From the NCBI GenBank assembly GCA_016297805.1, contig JAEDFX010000012.1, positions 1 through 33,788 of the forward strand: a DNA stretch of 33,788 nucleotides, in the 5' to 3' direction. The translations under genes were made by a program, and so were the position numbers. Within the stretch, counting starts at the first letter, position 1. Each line of letters begins with the position of its first letter. Positions 16,273 to 24,293 of the stretch are shown here, one piece after another. This stretch comes from Treponema sp. (GTDB taxonomy: Bacteria; Spirochaetota; Spirochaetia; Treponematales; Treponemataceae). The notes below the pieces were generated by a model that ran no database searches, had not been told where the DNA came from, and saw nothing but the letters and a program-made list of their open reading frames with translations.

Positions 16273-18337
16273 AACCTCGTATGAATACTGGAATCTTTTC
16301 AAGTGGAGCTGGAACAGTTATGCACTGGCCTCCATCATATTCTTTTCCCTCAAAAATATCTTTCCATTTTTTTCCATCAGCTAAACCAGGAAGATAAACA
16401 GTTCTTTCCCGAGCTCCTGCTTCCATTACTGGACAAACCAGATAATCAGAACCAAACATATATTCATCTTCTACTTCCCAGGCACATTCATCACTAGAAA
16501 AATCATACAAAAGAGGACGCATTACAGGTGTACCTTTTTCATGGGCTGTTTTCATCTGCTCTTTTATGTAAGGTCTTAAACTTTCACGAAGCTTAAGATA
16601 CTTAGTAAGAATCTCATAAATATCTTCTCCAAAGCTCCATACCTCATTATCCTGTCCAGATTCCATCTGCTTAATCTGATGTCCTCGGATCTCATGGTAA
16701 GGCTTTTCCAACTGATGAAATGGAGGGCGTTCTCCGTGCAAACGCATTACAGGACAGAAGCATCCCCACTGGAACCATCGTACCAGTAACTCTTTAAACT
16801 GTTCATCACGAATATCTCCACCTAAGAATCCGCCAATATCTGTTGTCCACCAAGGAATTCCTGCAATAGCCATGCTTAAACCAGCCTGTACCTGATTACG
16901 GAAGGAACGGAAATCAGAATGAACATCTCCGCTCCACACAACTGCACCAAATTTTTGGGAACCAGCCCATGCACATCGTACAAGACTTAATGGCTGTGCA
17001 ACTTTTTCTTCCTTAAGCCCATCATACCAGGCCTTTGCATAGTAATAAGGATAGATGTTTGAACATTCCATTGCAGGTCCAATATGATATTTATAATGTT
17101 CAAACTCGTAAATTCCATATTCAGGCTCTGCTTCATCCAGCCAGAAAAGCTGAATACCTTTTTTGAAGTAATTTTCCTTACATTTTTCCCAAACGTACTT
17201 TCTTGTTTCTGGATTAGTCGTATCAAAGAAAACAGTATTTCCCATCCAGTCCATATTAAAGCCGTCTTTTTTATCAAAGCTGATTAAAAGCCCATTCTGA
17301 GCCATTTCTTCAAAATTTTCACTGCGTTCATCAATTGTTGGCCAAACGCTAACCATAAGCTTCACATTAAGTTCACTAAGTTCTTTTACCATTCCTTCTG
17401 GATCCGGCCAGTCTTCTGGGTCAAACTTAAAGTCTCCCTGGCAGGACCAATGGAAAAAGTCGATTACAATTACATCCAGCGGCAAACCACGGCGACGATA
17501 CTCTTTTGCTACCTGAATTACTTCATCCTGATTTTTGTAGCGAAGTTTACACTGCCAGAATCCCATAGCAAAATCAGGCATCATTGGTGTACGACCAGTT
17601 GCAGCAGTATAATTTTCTTCACATTCAGCAGGAGTTCCGCAGGTCACCCAGTAATCAATTTTTTTAGTTTGCTCCGCAGTCCACACAGTTCCATTTGTAC
17701 CAAAGCTTACTGTACCAATTGCAGGGTTGTTCCAGAAAAATCCATAACCTCGGCTGGAAATCATAAAAGGAACAGATGCCTGAGAATTTTTCTGAGAAAG
17801 CTCCCAAACGCCACCTTTTTTATCCAAATGAGAATCCTGATACTGCCCCATACCAAAGATTTTTTCATCATCGTAGGCTTCAAACCGAACTGTTGCCTTA
17901 AAATTAAATGTATTAGGATTATTTTTTAATTCGCGACCAGGATTATTTGTTGGAACACAGAATCTGTCAATTCGCCAGCGATTACGCCACTGTTCTTCAA
18001 AAAGAAGCTCTGGTTCATTTCCATCAACTTTCCAGAAGCTTATCCAGTTTTCATAATTAACCTGAACCTGCAGTTTTCCGTTTGTAAGACTGGCAATTTG
18101 TCCGATTGTCTTTTCAACACCATCAAAATGCTTTGCCCATGGATAAGTTGTATCTACATCTTCTATTTTTATTACAACTTCCGATGATGAAAAATTTTCT
18201 TCCAAAGCCCAATTGTTTTTATCCATAAACCGATCTTTAGTCATTCTTACACGAACCGAATCTTTTCCCCAAGGTTCAATCCATACAGTTCCAAATCCAT
18301 CTTCAATTATCAATTTATTATTTTGTTTCTTAATCAT
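16271..18337 (-). CDS. GH31 alpha-xylosidase-like glycosidase
   Basis: The 688-aa enzyme matches GH31, closest in pattern to YicI-type alpha-xylosidases that trim xyloglucan oligosaccharides. Key residues are the nucleophile Asp401 (FWLDEAEPEYG) and the acid/base Asp471 (VVWSGDVHSDF). LPLDVIVIDFFHW and the GIPWWTTDIGGF loop are also present. It lacks a signal peptide, so it should act in the cytoplasm on imported oligosaccharides. The frame extends to GTG 18403, but a TTGACC-N17-TACAAT promoter lies within that extension and its -10 ends six bases before ATG 18337, where the conserved N-terminus begins. Alpha-glucosidase activity is the main alternative. Confidence 0.92.
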   Translation of the reverse strand: MIKKQNNKLIIEDGFGTVWIEPWGKDSVRVRMTKDRFMDKNNWALEENFSSSEVVIKIEDVDTTYPWAKHFDGVEKTIGQIASLTNGKLQVQVNYENWISFWKVDGNEPELLFEEQWRNRWRIDRFCVPTNNPGRELKNNPNTFNFKATVRFEAYDDEKIFGMGQYQDSHLDKKGGVWELSQKNSQASVPFMISSRGYGFFWNNPAIGTVSFGTNGTVWTAEQTKKIDYWVTCGTPAECEENYTAATGRTPMMPDFAMGFWQCKLRYKNQDEVIQVAKEYRRRGLPLDVIVIDFFHWSCQGDFKFDPEDWPDPEGMVKELSELNVKLMVSVWPTIDERSENFEEMAQNGLLISFDKKDGFNMDWMGNTVFFDTTNPETRKYVWEKCKENYFKKGIQLFWLDEAEPEYGIYEFEHYKYHIGPAMECSNIYPYYYAKAWYDGLKEEKVAQPLSLVRCAWAGSQKFGAVVWSGDVHSDFRSFRNQVQAGLSMAIAGIPWWTTDIGGFLGGDIRDEQFKELLVRWFQWGCFCPVMRLHGERPPFHQLEKPYHEIRGHQIKQMESGQDNEVWSFGEDIYEILTKYLKLRESLRPYIKEQMKTAHEKGTPVMRPLLYDFSSDECAWEVEDEYMFGSDYLVCPVMEAGARERTVYLPGLADGKKWKDIFEGKEYDGGQCITVPAPLEKIPVFIRG

Positions 18338-18343
18338 AAATAA

Positions 18344-18372
18344 ATTGTAAAAGTGAAATTTTCCAAGGTCAA
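18344..18372 (-). promoter_or_regulatory. GH31 sigma-70 promoter, leaderless configuration
   Basis: Minus strand TTGACC (18367-18372), a 17-bp spacer and TACAAT (18344-18349), with six bases to ATG 18337. The expected transcript start coincides with the start codon. Confidence 0.75.
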
Positions 18373-18403
18373 GAAATATGTACATAAAAGAAATACCAAT
18401 CAC

Positions 18404-18421
18404 TAGGATTAATTTATCCTA
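18404..18421. promoter_or_regulatory. Imperfect 18-bp dyad upstream of the GH31 promoter
   Basis: TAGGATTAATTTATCCTA is a dyad in which 16 of 18 bases are symmetric. It sits about 67-84 bp upstream of the predicted GH31 transcript start, a usual place for an activator site. No regulator gene adjoins it. Confidence 0.4.
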
Positions 18422-18436
18422 CATAAAGAAAATTGA

Positions 18437-18499
18437 TGGAACAGAGATGTCAGTCATCAGCGTATCAGTGATACGCTGATGACTGACATCTCTGTTCCA
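18437..18499. repeat. Perfect 63-bp palindrome (31-bp arms, 1-base centre)
   Basis: The left arm (18437-18467, beginning TGGAACAGAGATG) is the exact reverse complement of the right arm (18469-18499), around a single G at 18468. The symmetry stops sharply at both ends. It lies between divergent genes and has no T-tract on either side, so it is not an ordinary terminator. Confidence 0.97.
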
Positions 18500-18565
18500 G
18501 ATCAAGACACGAAGTGGCTTGCGGCGAGGCTTCAACGCTCCATAAAATATGAACCAGTGCTCCGC

Positions 18566-18608
18566 TTTTTCTAAACATTTCTATATGTACGATTTTTCTA
18601 AACTTTTC
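18566..18608 (+). repeat. Pair of 16-bp direct repeats
   Basis: TTTTTCTAAACATTTC at 18566-18581 and TTTTTCTAAACTTTTC at 18593-18608 differ at one base and are spaced 27 bp start to start. They lie 60-100 bp upstream of the lipoprotein start and could be regulatory. Confidence 0.5.
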
Positions 18609-18667
18609 ATTATTTTCTTCCGATATTTAAAAAGTATAAATTTACCATAAAAAGGATGTTAGGTATT

Positions 18668-19549
18668 ATGAAAAAAACAGTCATCAGTATTTTAGTCGCT
18701 ATATTTACAATTTTCACAACTTTTGGTTGTAAAGTTTCTTTTTCAGACGGAGATTACCTTACAAAACCAGATGTCGAAGCAAAAGATGGCTTAGTTTCAA
18801 TTTCTATTCCAATTCAGAGCAGTGACACACTTTATATCAATTTATACAGAAAAGATACCTCTTCAGATGAAGATCAAATTGTTAACCTGGGGCTTCTTTA
18901 CCCTTCCGCAATTGAATCCACAGGAACAGTATATATTTTCCTGGACAGCATGGTGGTAAGAAATCATACTTACACATATATGGCCCGTTACTGTGAATCG
19001 GACGGATATTATATGACAGAATGGTCAAATGAAGTTACAGTTTCAGGTGGATATGAAGAAACAACAATACTAAAGTATAAAGACAACGGAGCCACTTTTG
19101 CAGTAAATGAAACTGATTATACACTTAGACTTGTAGGAAATATTCTTGAACCAGATGTTGAAGGCTTTGAACCTATGCTTATTGTTTCAAATGGTTCTAA
19201 AACTCAAGTCTTCAAAATTCAAAATGAAGAAAAAGCTTCACAGGAGGAAAATACTGAAGAAACAGAGCAAAAAAACGTTCTTCAGAACAATTTGATTATT
19301 TCTCTTCGCGGATATCTCCCAAGTGATTTCTTAAATACAAATATAACTATTGTTGGAATCGTAGGACAGAAAGTTGAAAAAACAGTATCTGTCAATCAGG
19401 AATCTAATGAAACCGGTTCTATCAAACGTATTTTCTGGACAGAACCAACAGAAATCCGCATAAAAGGATATCAGGACAAAACTTTCTTCATTCCATCATT
19501 TAATGGAAGTGATGGAGTTGATTATTCCAGAAATGCTTTAGTATATTAA
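18668..19549 (+). CDS. Lipoprotein of unknown function
   Basis: The protein begins with MKKTVISILVAIFTIF and a lipobox TFGC, giving a lipidated Cys at about residue 21. I choose ATG 18668 (293 aa) over ATG 18656 because the signal peptide starts there and an AGG lies four bases upstream. The first half (about residues 30-130: SISIPIQSSDTLYINLYRKD and later YTYMARYCESDGYY then WSNEVTVSG) looks like a fibronectin type III-like beta sandwich. The second half has no fold I recognise. Being next to GH10 and GH31 genes, a role in glycan binding is possible, but nothing in the sequence proves it. Confidence 0.8.
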   Translation: MKKTVISILVAIFTIFTTFGCKVSFSDGDYLTKPDVEAKDGLVSISIPIQSSDTLYINLYRKDTSSDEDQIVNLGLLYPSAIESTGTVYIFLDSMVVRNHTYTYMARYCESDGYYMTEWSNEVTVSGGYEETTILKYKDNGATFAVNETDYTLRLVGNILEPDVEGFEPMLIVSNGSKTQVFKIQNEEKASQEENTEETEQKNVLQNNLIISLRGYLPSDFLNTNITIVGIVGQKVEKTVSVNQESNETGSIKRIFWTEPTEIRIKGYQDKTFFIPSFNGSDGVDYSRNALVY

Positions 19550-19553
19550 TTCC

Positions 19554-19584
19554 ATGCCTTTAATTCTGTATCTGGCATTTTTTT
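19554..19584 (+). terminator. Possible weak terminator after the lipoprotein gene
   Basis: ATGCC and GGCAT form a short 5-bp stem with a long loop (15 nt), directly followed by seven T residues. The T-run supports termination, but the stem is weak. Confidence 0.4.
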
Positions 19585-19607
19585 AGAATTACAATTTATT
19601 ATGACAA

Positions 19608-19636
19608 TTGAACAAATTTTGAGAAAATGTTAAGTT
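19608..19636 (+). promoter_or_regulatory. Promoter of the rRNA methyltransferase-tetR pair, leaderless configuration
   Basis: TTGAAC (19608-19613), a 17-bp spacer and TAAGTT (19631-19636) preceded by an extended TGT. Seven bases separate the -10 from ATG 19644 and there is no Shine-Dalgarno site. Confidence 0.5.
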
Positions 19637-19643
19637 ACATACC

Positions 19644-20828
19644 ATGAATATACTAGTCGCACTATGCGCAATTGGTGCCGAAAAGATTCTCGGCAACGAA
19701 ATAAAACATTTAGGTTATAAACTCATCAGTAACGCACCTGGACGTGTATCTTTCTCAGGTGACGATGCAGCCCTTTTCCGTGCAAATCTTTGTTTAAGAA
19801 CAGCAGATCGTGTTTATCTTCAGTTAGCACAGTACAACGCCATGGATTTTGATGATTTGTACGATGGAGCCTACAGCATTAACTGGCAGGATTATTTAAA
19901 AAAAGATAGCAAAATTGTTGTTGATAAGGTCAGAACTTACAAAAGTAAATTGAATTCAGAGCATTCTGTTCAAGGAATGGTTCATAAGGCAATTTATTCA
20001 AAACTTGGTGACGTTTGGCATATGGCTTCTCTCCCTGAAACAGGGGAACAGAGTGATATCCGGGTTTACATTGACGACAATCAGGTTTTGATTCTTCTTG
20101 ATCTTTCAGGACTTCCTTTACACAAACGTGGCTACCGTGTAGATGGCGGTATTGCTCCAATGCGTGAAACCATGGCAGCTGTTCTTCTTCAAGAAATGAT
20201 GTGGCGCCGTAAAACACCACTTCACGATCCTTTCTGTGGTTCAGGAACAATTGCAATTGAGGCAACATTATATGCTTTCAATGTTGCACCTGGTTTTGGC
20301 CGTCGTTTTGCAATTGAAAATCTTCCAATTTATAACGAAGCTCTCGCAAAAGAAATAAAACAAAAAGAAGCAGAACAAATTCGCACAGACGTTGAAGTCA
20401 GAATTACAGGTTCCGACATAGATGATAAAGCAGTTGCAAGAGCAAAACAGAATGCTGAATATGCCTGTGTTATGGCAGGAAGAGCCTTAAAATCCATTGG
20501 AATCAGCAAACACATCCAAAGACCTGATTTTATTCAGTCTGATTTTCAGGATCTTTCCGCACCTTATGATTCTGGACTAATTCTCTGCAACCCACCATAC
20601 GGTGAACGTCTTGGTGATGAAGACCAGGCTCGCGAACTGTACAAGAACATGAACAGTCTTTGGACAGAATTCCCAGGATGGGATTTAGGAATTATTACAT
20701 CCAACGAAGAATTCCAGGATAGCTTTGGACATAAAACTTCATCTATTAAAAAGCTAAAAGCTGGAAACTTGGATACAGCTTTCTATATTTACAAAAGAAA
20801 TGCTCCAGGAGAGAAAAAATGGCAATAG
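19644..20828 (+). CDS. THUMP-domain 23S rRNA guanine methyltransferase (RlmL N-terminal/YpsC-like)
   Basis: This 394-aa enzyme matches the RlmL N-terminal/YpsC family that makes N2-methylguanine in 23S rRNA. A ferredoxin-like/THUMP N-terminal half (about 1-160) is followed by a Rossmann methyltransferase. The GYRVDGGIAPMRETMAAVLL segment leads to motif I DPFCGSGTIAIEA. GSDIDDKAVARAKQNA is the acidic SAM loop, and NPPYGERLGD is the catalytic NPPY motif for an exocyclic amino group. It lacks the RlmK half of E. coli RlmKL. It overlaps the next gene by 10 bases. The precise target G is inferred from family only. Confidence 0.88.
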   Translation: MNILVALCAIGAEKILGNEIKHLGYKLISNAPGRVSFSGDDAALFRANLCLRTADRVYLQLAQYNAMDFDDLYDGAYSINWQDYLKKDSKIVVDKVRTYKSKLNSEHSVQGMVHKAIYSKLGDVWHMASLPETGEQSDIRVYIDDNQVLILLDLSGLPLHKRGYRVDGGIAPMRETMAAVLLQEMMWRRKTPLHDPFCGSGTIAIEATLYAFNVAPGFGRRFAIENLPIYNEALAKEIKQKEAEQIRTDVEVRITGSDIDDKAVARAKQNAEYACVMAGRALKSIGISKHIQRPDFIQSDFQDLSAPYDSGLILCNPPYGERLGDEDQARELYKNMNSLWTEFPGWDLGIITSNEEFQDSFGHKTSSIKKLKAGNLDTAFYIYKRNAPGEKKWQ

Positions 20829-21412
20829 TTGTTGAACATGACAAAAGAAAGCAGGAAATTCTTCAAAAATCTCTTGATGTCTTTATTGATGAAGGCTACG
20901 AAGATGCAACCTTTCAGAAAATTGCTGACCGTTGTGGAATAACTAGAACAACACTTTACATTTATTTCAAAAATAAGCATGAGATTTTTTTAGGCAGTAT
21001 TAAAGAACTGTTAGGGGAACTGGAATCTACTCTTATACAGATTATAAAAAAGCCTGGAATTTCCTGTGAACAGGGACTAAGAGAACTTTTAATGGCCCTA
21101 ACTGATTCCTGTGAAAGCAACAAAAAGCTTTTCAGTGTTCTCTTGAACTATTTAATTCAGTTGAAAAAATCTGGCGGTGATCCCAACGAAAGAGTACGCC
21201 GCAGAGTTGTAAAATTACGTCATCTTTTAAGCACCATTTTAATCAAGGGAATTAAAAACGGGGAATTCAAAGATATAAATGTAAAAGATGTGAATGAACT
21301 TCTGTACTGTCTGATTGAAGCCTCAATTTTCAGAATTGCTGTCTTGAATCAAGATAACATTACAGAGATTCGTGGTTCATTGAACACAGCTGTAGATTCG
21401 ATTTTAGTTTAA
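20819..21412 (+). CDS. TetR family transcriptional regulator
   Basis: The 197-aa protein has the TetR N-terminal helix-turn-helix: QEILQKSLDVFIDEGYEDAT followed by FQKIADRCGITRTTLYIYFKNKHEIF (about residues 12-56). The C-terminal ligand domain is helical and unassigned. It starts within the methyltransferase gene, using a GGAGAG site, so the two are co-translated. There is no efflux pump or divergent target next to it, which is unusual for TetR members, so its regulon and inducer cannot be guessed here. A hairpin terminator follows 12 bp after its stop. Confidence 0.92.
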   Translation: MAIVVEHDKRKQEILQKSLDVFIDEGYEDATFQKIADRCGITRTTLYIYFKNKHEIFLGSIKELLGELESTLIQIIKKPGISCEQGLRELLMALTDSCESNKKLFSVLLNYLIQLKKSGGDPNERVRRRVVKLRHLLSTILIKGIKNGEFKDINVKDVNELLYCLIEASIFRIAVLNQDNITEIRGSLNTAVDSILV

Positions 21413-21424
21413 TAATAATTGCAT

Positions 21425-21485
21425 AAAAAAGCCCTTCGGCAAGCTCAGAAATCAAACTTTTCTGAACATACCGAAGGGCTTTTTT
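21425..21485. terminator. Bidirectional terminator with REP-like core between tetR and pheS
   Basis: A-tract, then GCCCTTCGGCAAGCTCAGAAA, a short loop, then TTTCTGAACATACCGAAGGGC and a T-tract. The 21-bp arms pair with four mismatches. It works in both directions for the convergent tetR and pheS genes. The left arm contains TTCGGCAAGCTCAG, close to the TTCGACAAGCTCA element at 16214. Confidence 0.88.
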
Positions 21486-21497
21486 ATATATATTCAA

Positions 21498-23054
21498 TTA
21501 GTACTTAGCCTTTCTCAAACGTACCTGCTCAATATCTTCACAGAACAACTGTCTCAAGTCATTCAAACCAAGAGCCATAAGAGCCATACGGTCAATACCA
21601 ATACCCCAGGCAAGAACTGGACAGTCAAGCCCCATAGCTTTTGTAACCTCTGGACGGAAAATACCAGATCCACCAAGTTCGAACCATCCCAAAACTGGAT
21701 GTTTAATATGAACTTCAATTGAAGGTTCTGTAAATGGGAAGTAACCAGGAACATACTTAACTTCTTCTGCTCCAGCAATTTCTGTAGCGAACATTTTAAG
21801 CATACCCAAAAGGTCGCGCAATGTTACATCGTTACCAGCAATAATACCTTCTGTCTGGTAGAAGTCTGACAAGTGTGTAGCATCTACTTTGTCGTAGCGG
21901 AAACAGCGGGCAATACCAAAGTATTTTCCAGGAACTTCAGCCTTGTGCAACTGATGTGCAGAAAGAACTGTACCCTGTGAACGCAAAATCAAGCGACGTG
22001 TAAATTCATTATCGAATGTGTAATTCCAACCGCGAGAACCAGTATTTCCACCATTCTGATGAACAGCTTTAACATTACTCAAATAAGGTTCTTCAATCAT
22101 TTTTGCATGAGTTGGATTCTTCAAACGGTAAACATCATGAATATCACGAGCAGCGTGGAACTGAGGCATGAACAAAGCATCACCATTCCAGAATTCTGTT
22201 TCTACAAGTGGACCATCAAATTCCTGAAAACCAAGAGAAACAAGCTTATCTTTTACAGATTCCAAGAACTGAACATAAGGATTTGTACGACCAGGAATAA
22301 TACGTGCAGGTGGAATAGCAATATTGTATCCACGGAATGTACCATTTTTCCAGTCACCAGTAGAAAGCATTTTTGGTGTGATTTCACCAATTTCATTACC
22401 TGTAATACCAGCTTTTTTAAGTTCATCCTTAACTTTCTCAAAACCTTCGCTAAGTTTGTAGAATACAGTCTCACGTTCAATCATTTTGAAAGGAGCATCT
22501 GCAGCACCACGTTTTTTTGCCAAGCCCGACATAACTTCTGCTTCTTCAGCAGAAAGATCTTCTTTATTCAAAAGACCATCAGCAGCTTCACAAGCTTTTT
22601 TAATCAAGGCTGAAGTTACTGTAATACGAGAAGGCAACGAAGCTCCTGTATATTCAACCTTCTTTTCAGCATTCATTTTAAGAACGCCTTCTTTTACTAA
22701 AGGACCGAATGCAGAACCTACATCCTTCTGTTCAAGAGCAACACCTGATGCAATTTCTGGCATTGTGTGAGCACCATTGTCTTTCAAGAATTTAACCATT
22801 CTTTCTTCAACAGTACCTGTTTTAGCCATTGCACGACCCATATCTGTAATTTCAAAATATGTATGTGGAGTTCTGCGAATTTCCTTTAAAAGTTCCTTTC
22901 CAGAAAGCCAAGAGAAAGCCTGATTTGCATGACCTTCCTTATAATCCAATTCCTTCTGGAGTTTTTCTGATGTAAGTTCATCCTTACCTGTGTACTTTAA
23001 CAAAACTTTAATTTCAAGCGGATGAAGATTTTTAATTGTATTTTTGATATCCAT
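21498..23054 (-). CDS. pheS: Phenylalanyl-tRNA synthetase alpha subunit, archaeal/eukaryal type
   Basis: The catalytic alpha chain of PheRS. At 518 aa it is much longer than the usual bacterial PheS of about 340 aa, and it carries archaeal/eukaryal-type features. These are an N-terminal winged-helix region (HPLEIKVLLKYTG onward), the segment EFWNGDALFMPQFHAARDIHD, and motif 3 GIGIDRMALMALGLNDLRQLF. Motif 2 is near FGIARCFRYDKVDATH. The frame extends to TTG 23072, but ATG 23054 has GAGGA upstream and starts the conserved sequence. Spirochaetes are known to have this PheRS form. pheT is not in the window. Confidence 0.95.
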   Translation of the reverse strand: MDIKNTIKNLHPLEIKVLLKYTGKDELTSEKLQKELDYKEGHANQAFSWLSGKELLKEIRRTPHTYFEITDMGRAMAKTGTVEERMVKFLKDNGAHTMPEIASGVALEQKDVGSAFGPLVKEGVLKMNAEKKVEYTGASLPSRITVTSALIKKACEAADGLLNKEDLSAEEAEVMSGLAKKRGAADAPFKMIERETVFYKLSEGFEKVKDELKKAGITGNEIGEITPKMLSTGDWKNGTFRGYNIAIPPARIIPGRTNPYVQFLESVKDKLVSLGFQEFDGPLVETEFWNGDALFMPQFHAARDIHDVYRLKNPTHAKMIEEPYLSNVKAVHQNGGNTGSRGWNYTFDNEFTRRLILRSQGTVLSAHQLHKAEVPGKYFGIARCFRYDKVDATHLSDFYQTEGIIAGNDVTLRDLLGMLKMFATEIAGAEEVKYVPGYFPFTEPSIEVHIKHPVLGWFELGGSGIFRPEVTKAMGLDCPVLAWGIGIDRMALMALGLNDLRQLFCEDIEQVRLRKAKY

Positions 23055-23086
23055 AATTTTCCTCGGTGGCAAAATATTTATACCAC

Positions 23087-23127
23087 AAAAAAATGAAGCC
23101 GGTAAATCTTTTAGATTATACCGGCTT
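23087..23127 (-). terminator. Terminator ending the dus-GGDEF-rhomboid operon
   Basis: On the minus strand AAGCCGGTATAATC pairs with GATTTACCGGCTT around a TAAAA loop, then CATTTTTTTG supplies the U-tract. It lies 36 bp after the stop of the last exported-protein gene and before pheS. Confidence 0.85.
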
Positions 23128-23162
23128 TAATTTTACACTATTTTAGATAAAAACAAAATAGG

Positions 23163-23567
23163 TTAGCGTGTGAATTTTACGTAAGCTGACCACTGAGCCT
23201 TTCTCTGTCCACGGTCATCTTTGAAATACTTCTGAGATTCAGGTTTCAAGTATTTATATCCATGATACTTATATTCTTTTTCAAAATCCTGAAGACAAGC
23301 AATAGCTGTATTCATTGCTTCACCACGATCATATGTTACATAAAGTGTTTCATAATAAATACGAACTTCATCATAGATTGGTGAATATTCAATTTTTACA
23401 GAAGCATTTTTATCTGTAATGTGCTGTTCTTCTGGAACAATTACATATGTAGAAGTTTTTTCTGCTTCAAATTTTTCTCTTTCAAAAGGATCGTCACTAA
23501 GTGGTTCTGCAGCAAGCATTCCACCAAATACTGTCAAACAAGCAATTAAAGCTAAGAATTTTTTCAT
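23163..23567 (-). CDS. Small exported protein of unknown function
   Basis: The 134-aa protein has a classic signal peptide (MKKFLALIACLTVFGGMLAA, cleavage expected after AAA/before EPLSDD). The mature part is about 115 aa and rich in Tyr and charged residues, with the alternating pattern of a beta-rich domain (VKIEYSPIYDEVRIYYETLY, then VTYDRG) and a following helix (EAMNTAIACLQDFEKEY). I do not recognise the family. A GGAG site is present. It is the last gene of its operon, 27 bp after another exported protein, with the terminator at 23087 following. Confidence 0.8.
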   Translation of the reverse strand: MKKFLALIACLTVFGGMLAAEPLSDDPFEREKFEAEKTSTYVIVPEEQHITDKNASVKIEYSPIYDEVRIYYETLYVTYDRGEAMNTAIACLQDFEKEYKYHGYKYLKPESQKYFKDDRGQRKAQWSAYVKFTR

Positions 23568-23594
23568 ATTCGCACTCCAAAATATTTTACTTTT

Positions 23595-24293
23595 TTAATA
23601 CACTGAATACTCGATTATTTTACCGCATTCTAGAAAAAAATCAAGATTAAATATATATCGTCCAGAAGATATTCCTATTGTAGGAATATCTCTTATCAGT
23701 ACAGAACCTGTAATCTCTTTGGGTTTATTTTTTATAATTGCCCTATAATATTCACGGACAGCATTTTTTAAAGCATCATACGCCGCATCTTTCAATCCAG
23801 GAAAGCCTTTCTTTAAATCCCCGTAACCTACTCCCTGTATAACAGGATTTTTTATAGAACTCCATAAATTGTAAGTTCGTATCTGTGATTTATTTCTTGT
23901 ATATTCACACCAGCAGTTAAATTTATCTTCCTGTATCCATGGAGAGACATACTTAATTCCAGGAGCCAGACTGGAAGCTGGTACTATTTCTTCAATTTCC
24001 AGATATTCTTCTATGCCACGCTGAATATCCGATGGTGTATATATAAAATTCCAGCCATAAACCATTCCAGAAATCAAAAAAGGAGCAACTTCTTTTATAC
24101 TTTTTATTGGATAATCAAAAGGGCCTGCTTCCAGATTCTGTGCATCTTCCAGTTCAGGATAGGCATCCAATTCAGCCCACAAAGGAATACGTATATGCTG
24201 CACCACTGAAGGAGTCTGAGCAAAAACTACCCCTTCAAAGAGAAGCAAAATACTCAAAATAATTATTTTTTTTATTTGTACGAATTTTTCCAT
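23595..24293 (-). CDS. Exported protein of unknown function
   Basis: From ATG 24293 (232 aa) the protein starts with MEKFVQIKKIIILSILLLF and a signal peptide ending near VVFAQ, so it is exported. The frame can start at ATG 24338, but that would bury the signal peptide 15 residues in. The mature protein has a mixed alpha/beta look, with a helix (KDAAYDALKNAVREYYRAII) after the GYGDLKKGFPGL turn. I know no family for it. It overlaps the end of the rhomboid gene by 22 bases. Both exported proteins of this cluster are possible rhomboid-system partners only by position. Confidence 0.72.
   Translation of the reverse strand: MEKFVQIKKIIILSILLLFEGVVFAQTPSVVQHIRIPLWAELDAYPELEDAQNLEAGPFDYPIKSIKEVAPFLISGMVYGWNFIYTPSDIQRGIEEYLEIEEIVPASSLAPGIKYVSPWIQEDKFNCWCEYTRNKSQIRTYNLWSSIKNPVIQGVGYGDLKKGFPGLKDAAYDALKNAVREYYRAIIKNKPKEITGSVLIRDIPTIGISSGRYIFNLDFFLECGKIIEYSVY

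Larger units (their letters stand above)
18338..18667. other. Divergent spacer between GH31 and a lipoprotein gene
   Basis: This 330-bp spacer is the longest gene-free stretch in the window. It holds the GH31 promoter (18344-18372), an imperfect dyad (18404-18421), a perfect 63-bp palindrome (18437-18499), a locally GC-richer patch (about 18510-18565) and a near-exact 16-bp direct repeat (18566-18581 and 18593-18608). No convincing small gene is seen in it. Confidence 0.8.

Noticed and set aside
17450..17929. 159-codon + strand frame inside GH31
   Set aside because: Antisense to the GH31 catalytic domain and without a ribosome site or domain.
18437..18499. Reading the 63-bp palindrome as a transcription terminator
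   Set aside because: The flanking genes diverge from it and there is no T-tract after either arm.
22059..22613. 184-codon + strand frame inside pheS
   Set aside because: Antisense shadow of a well-conserved synthetase with no start signal.
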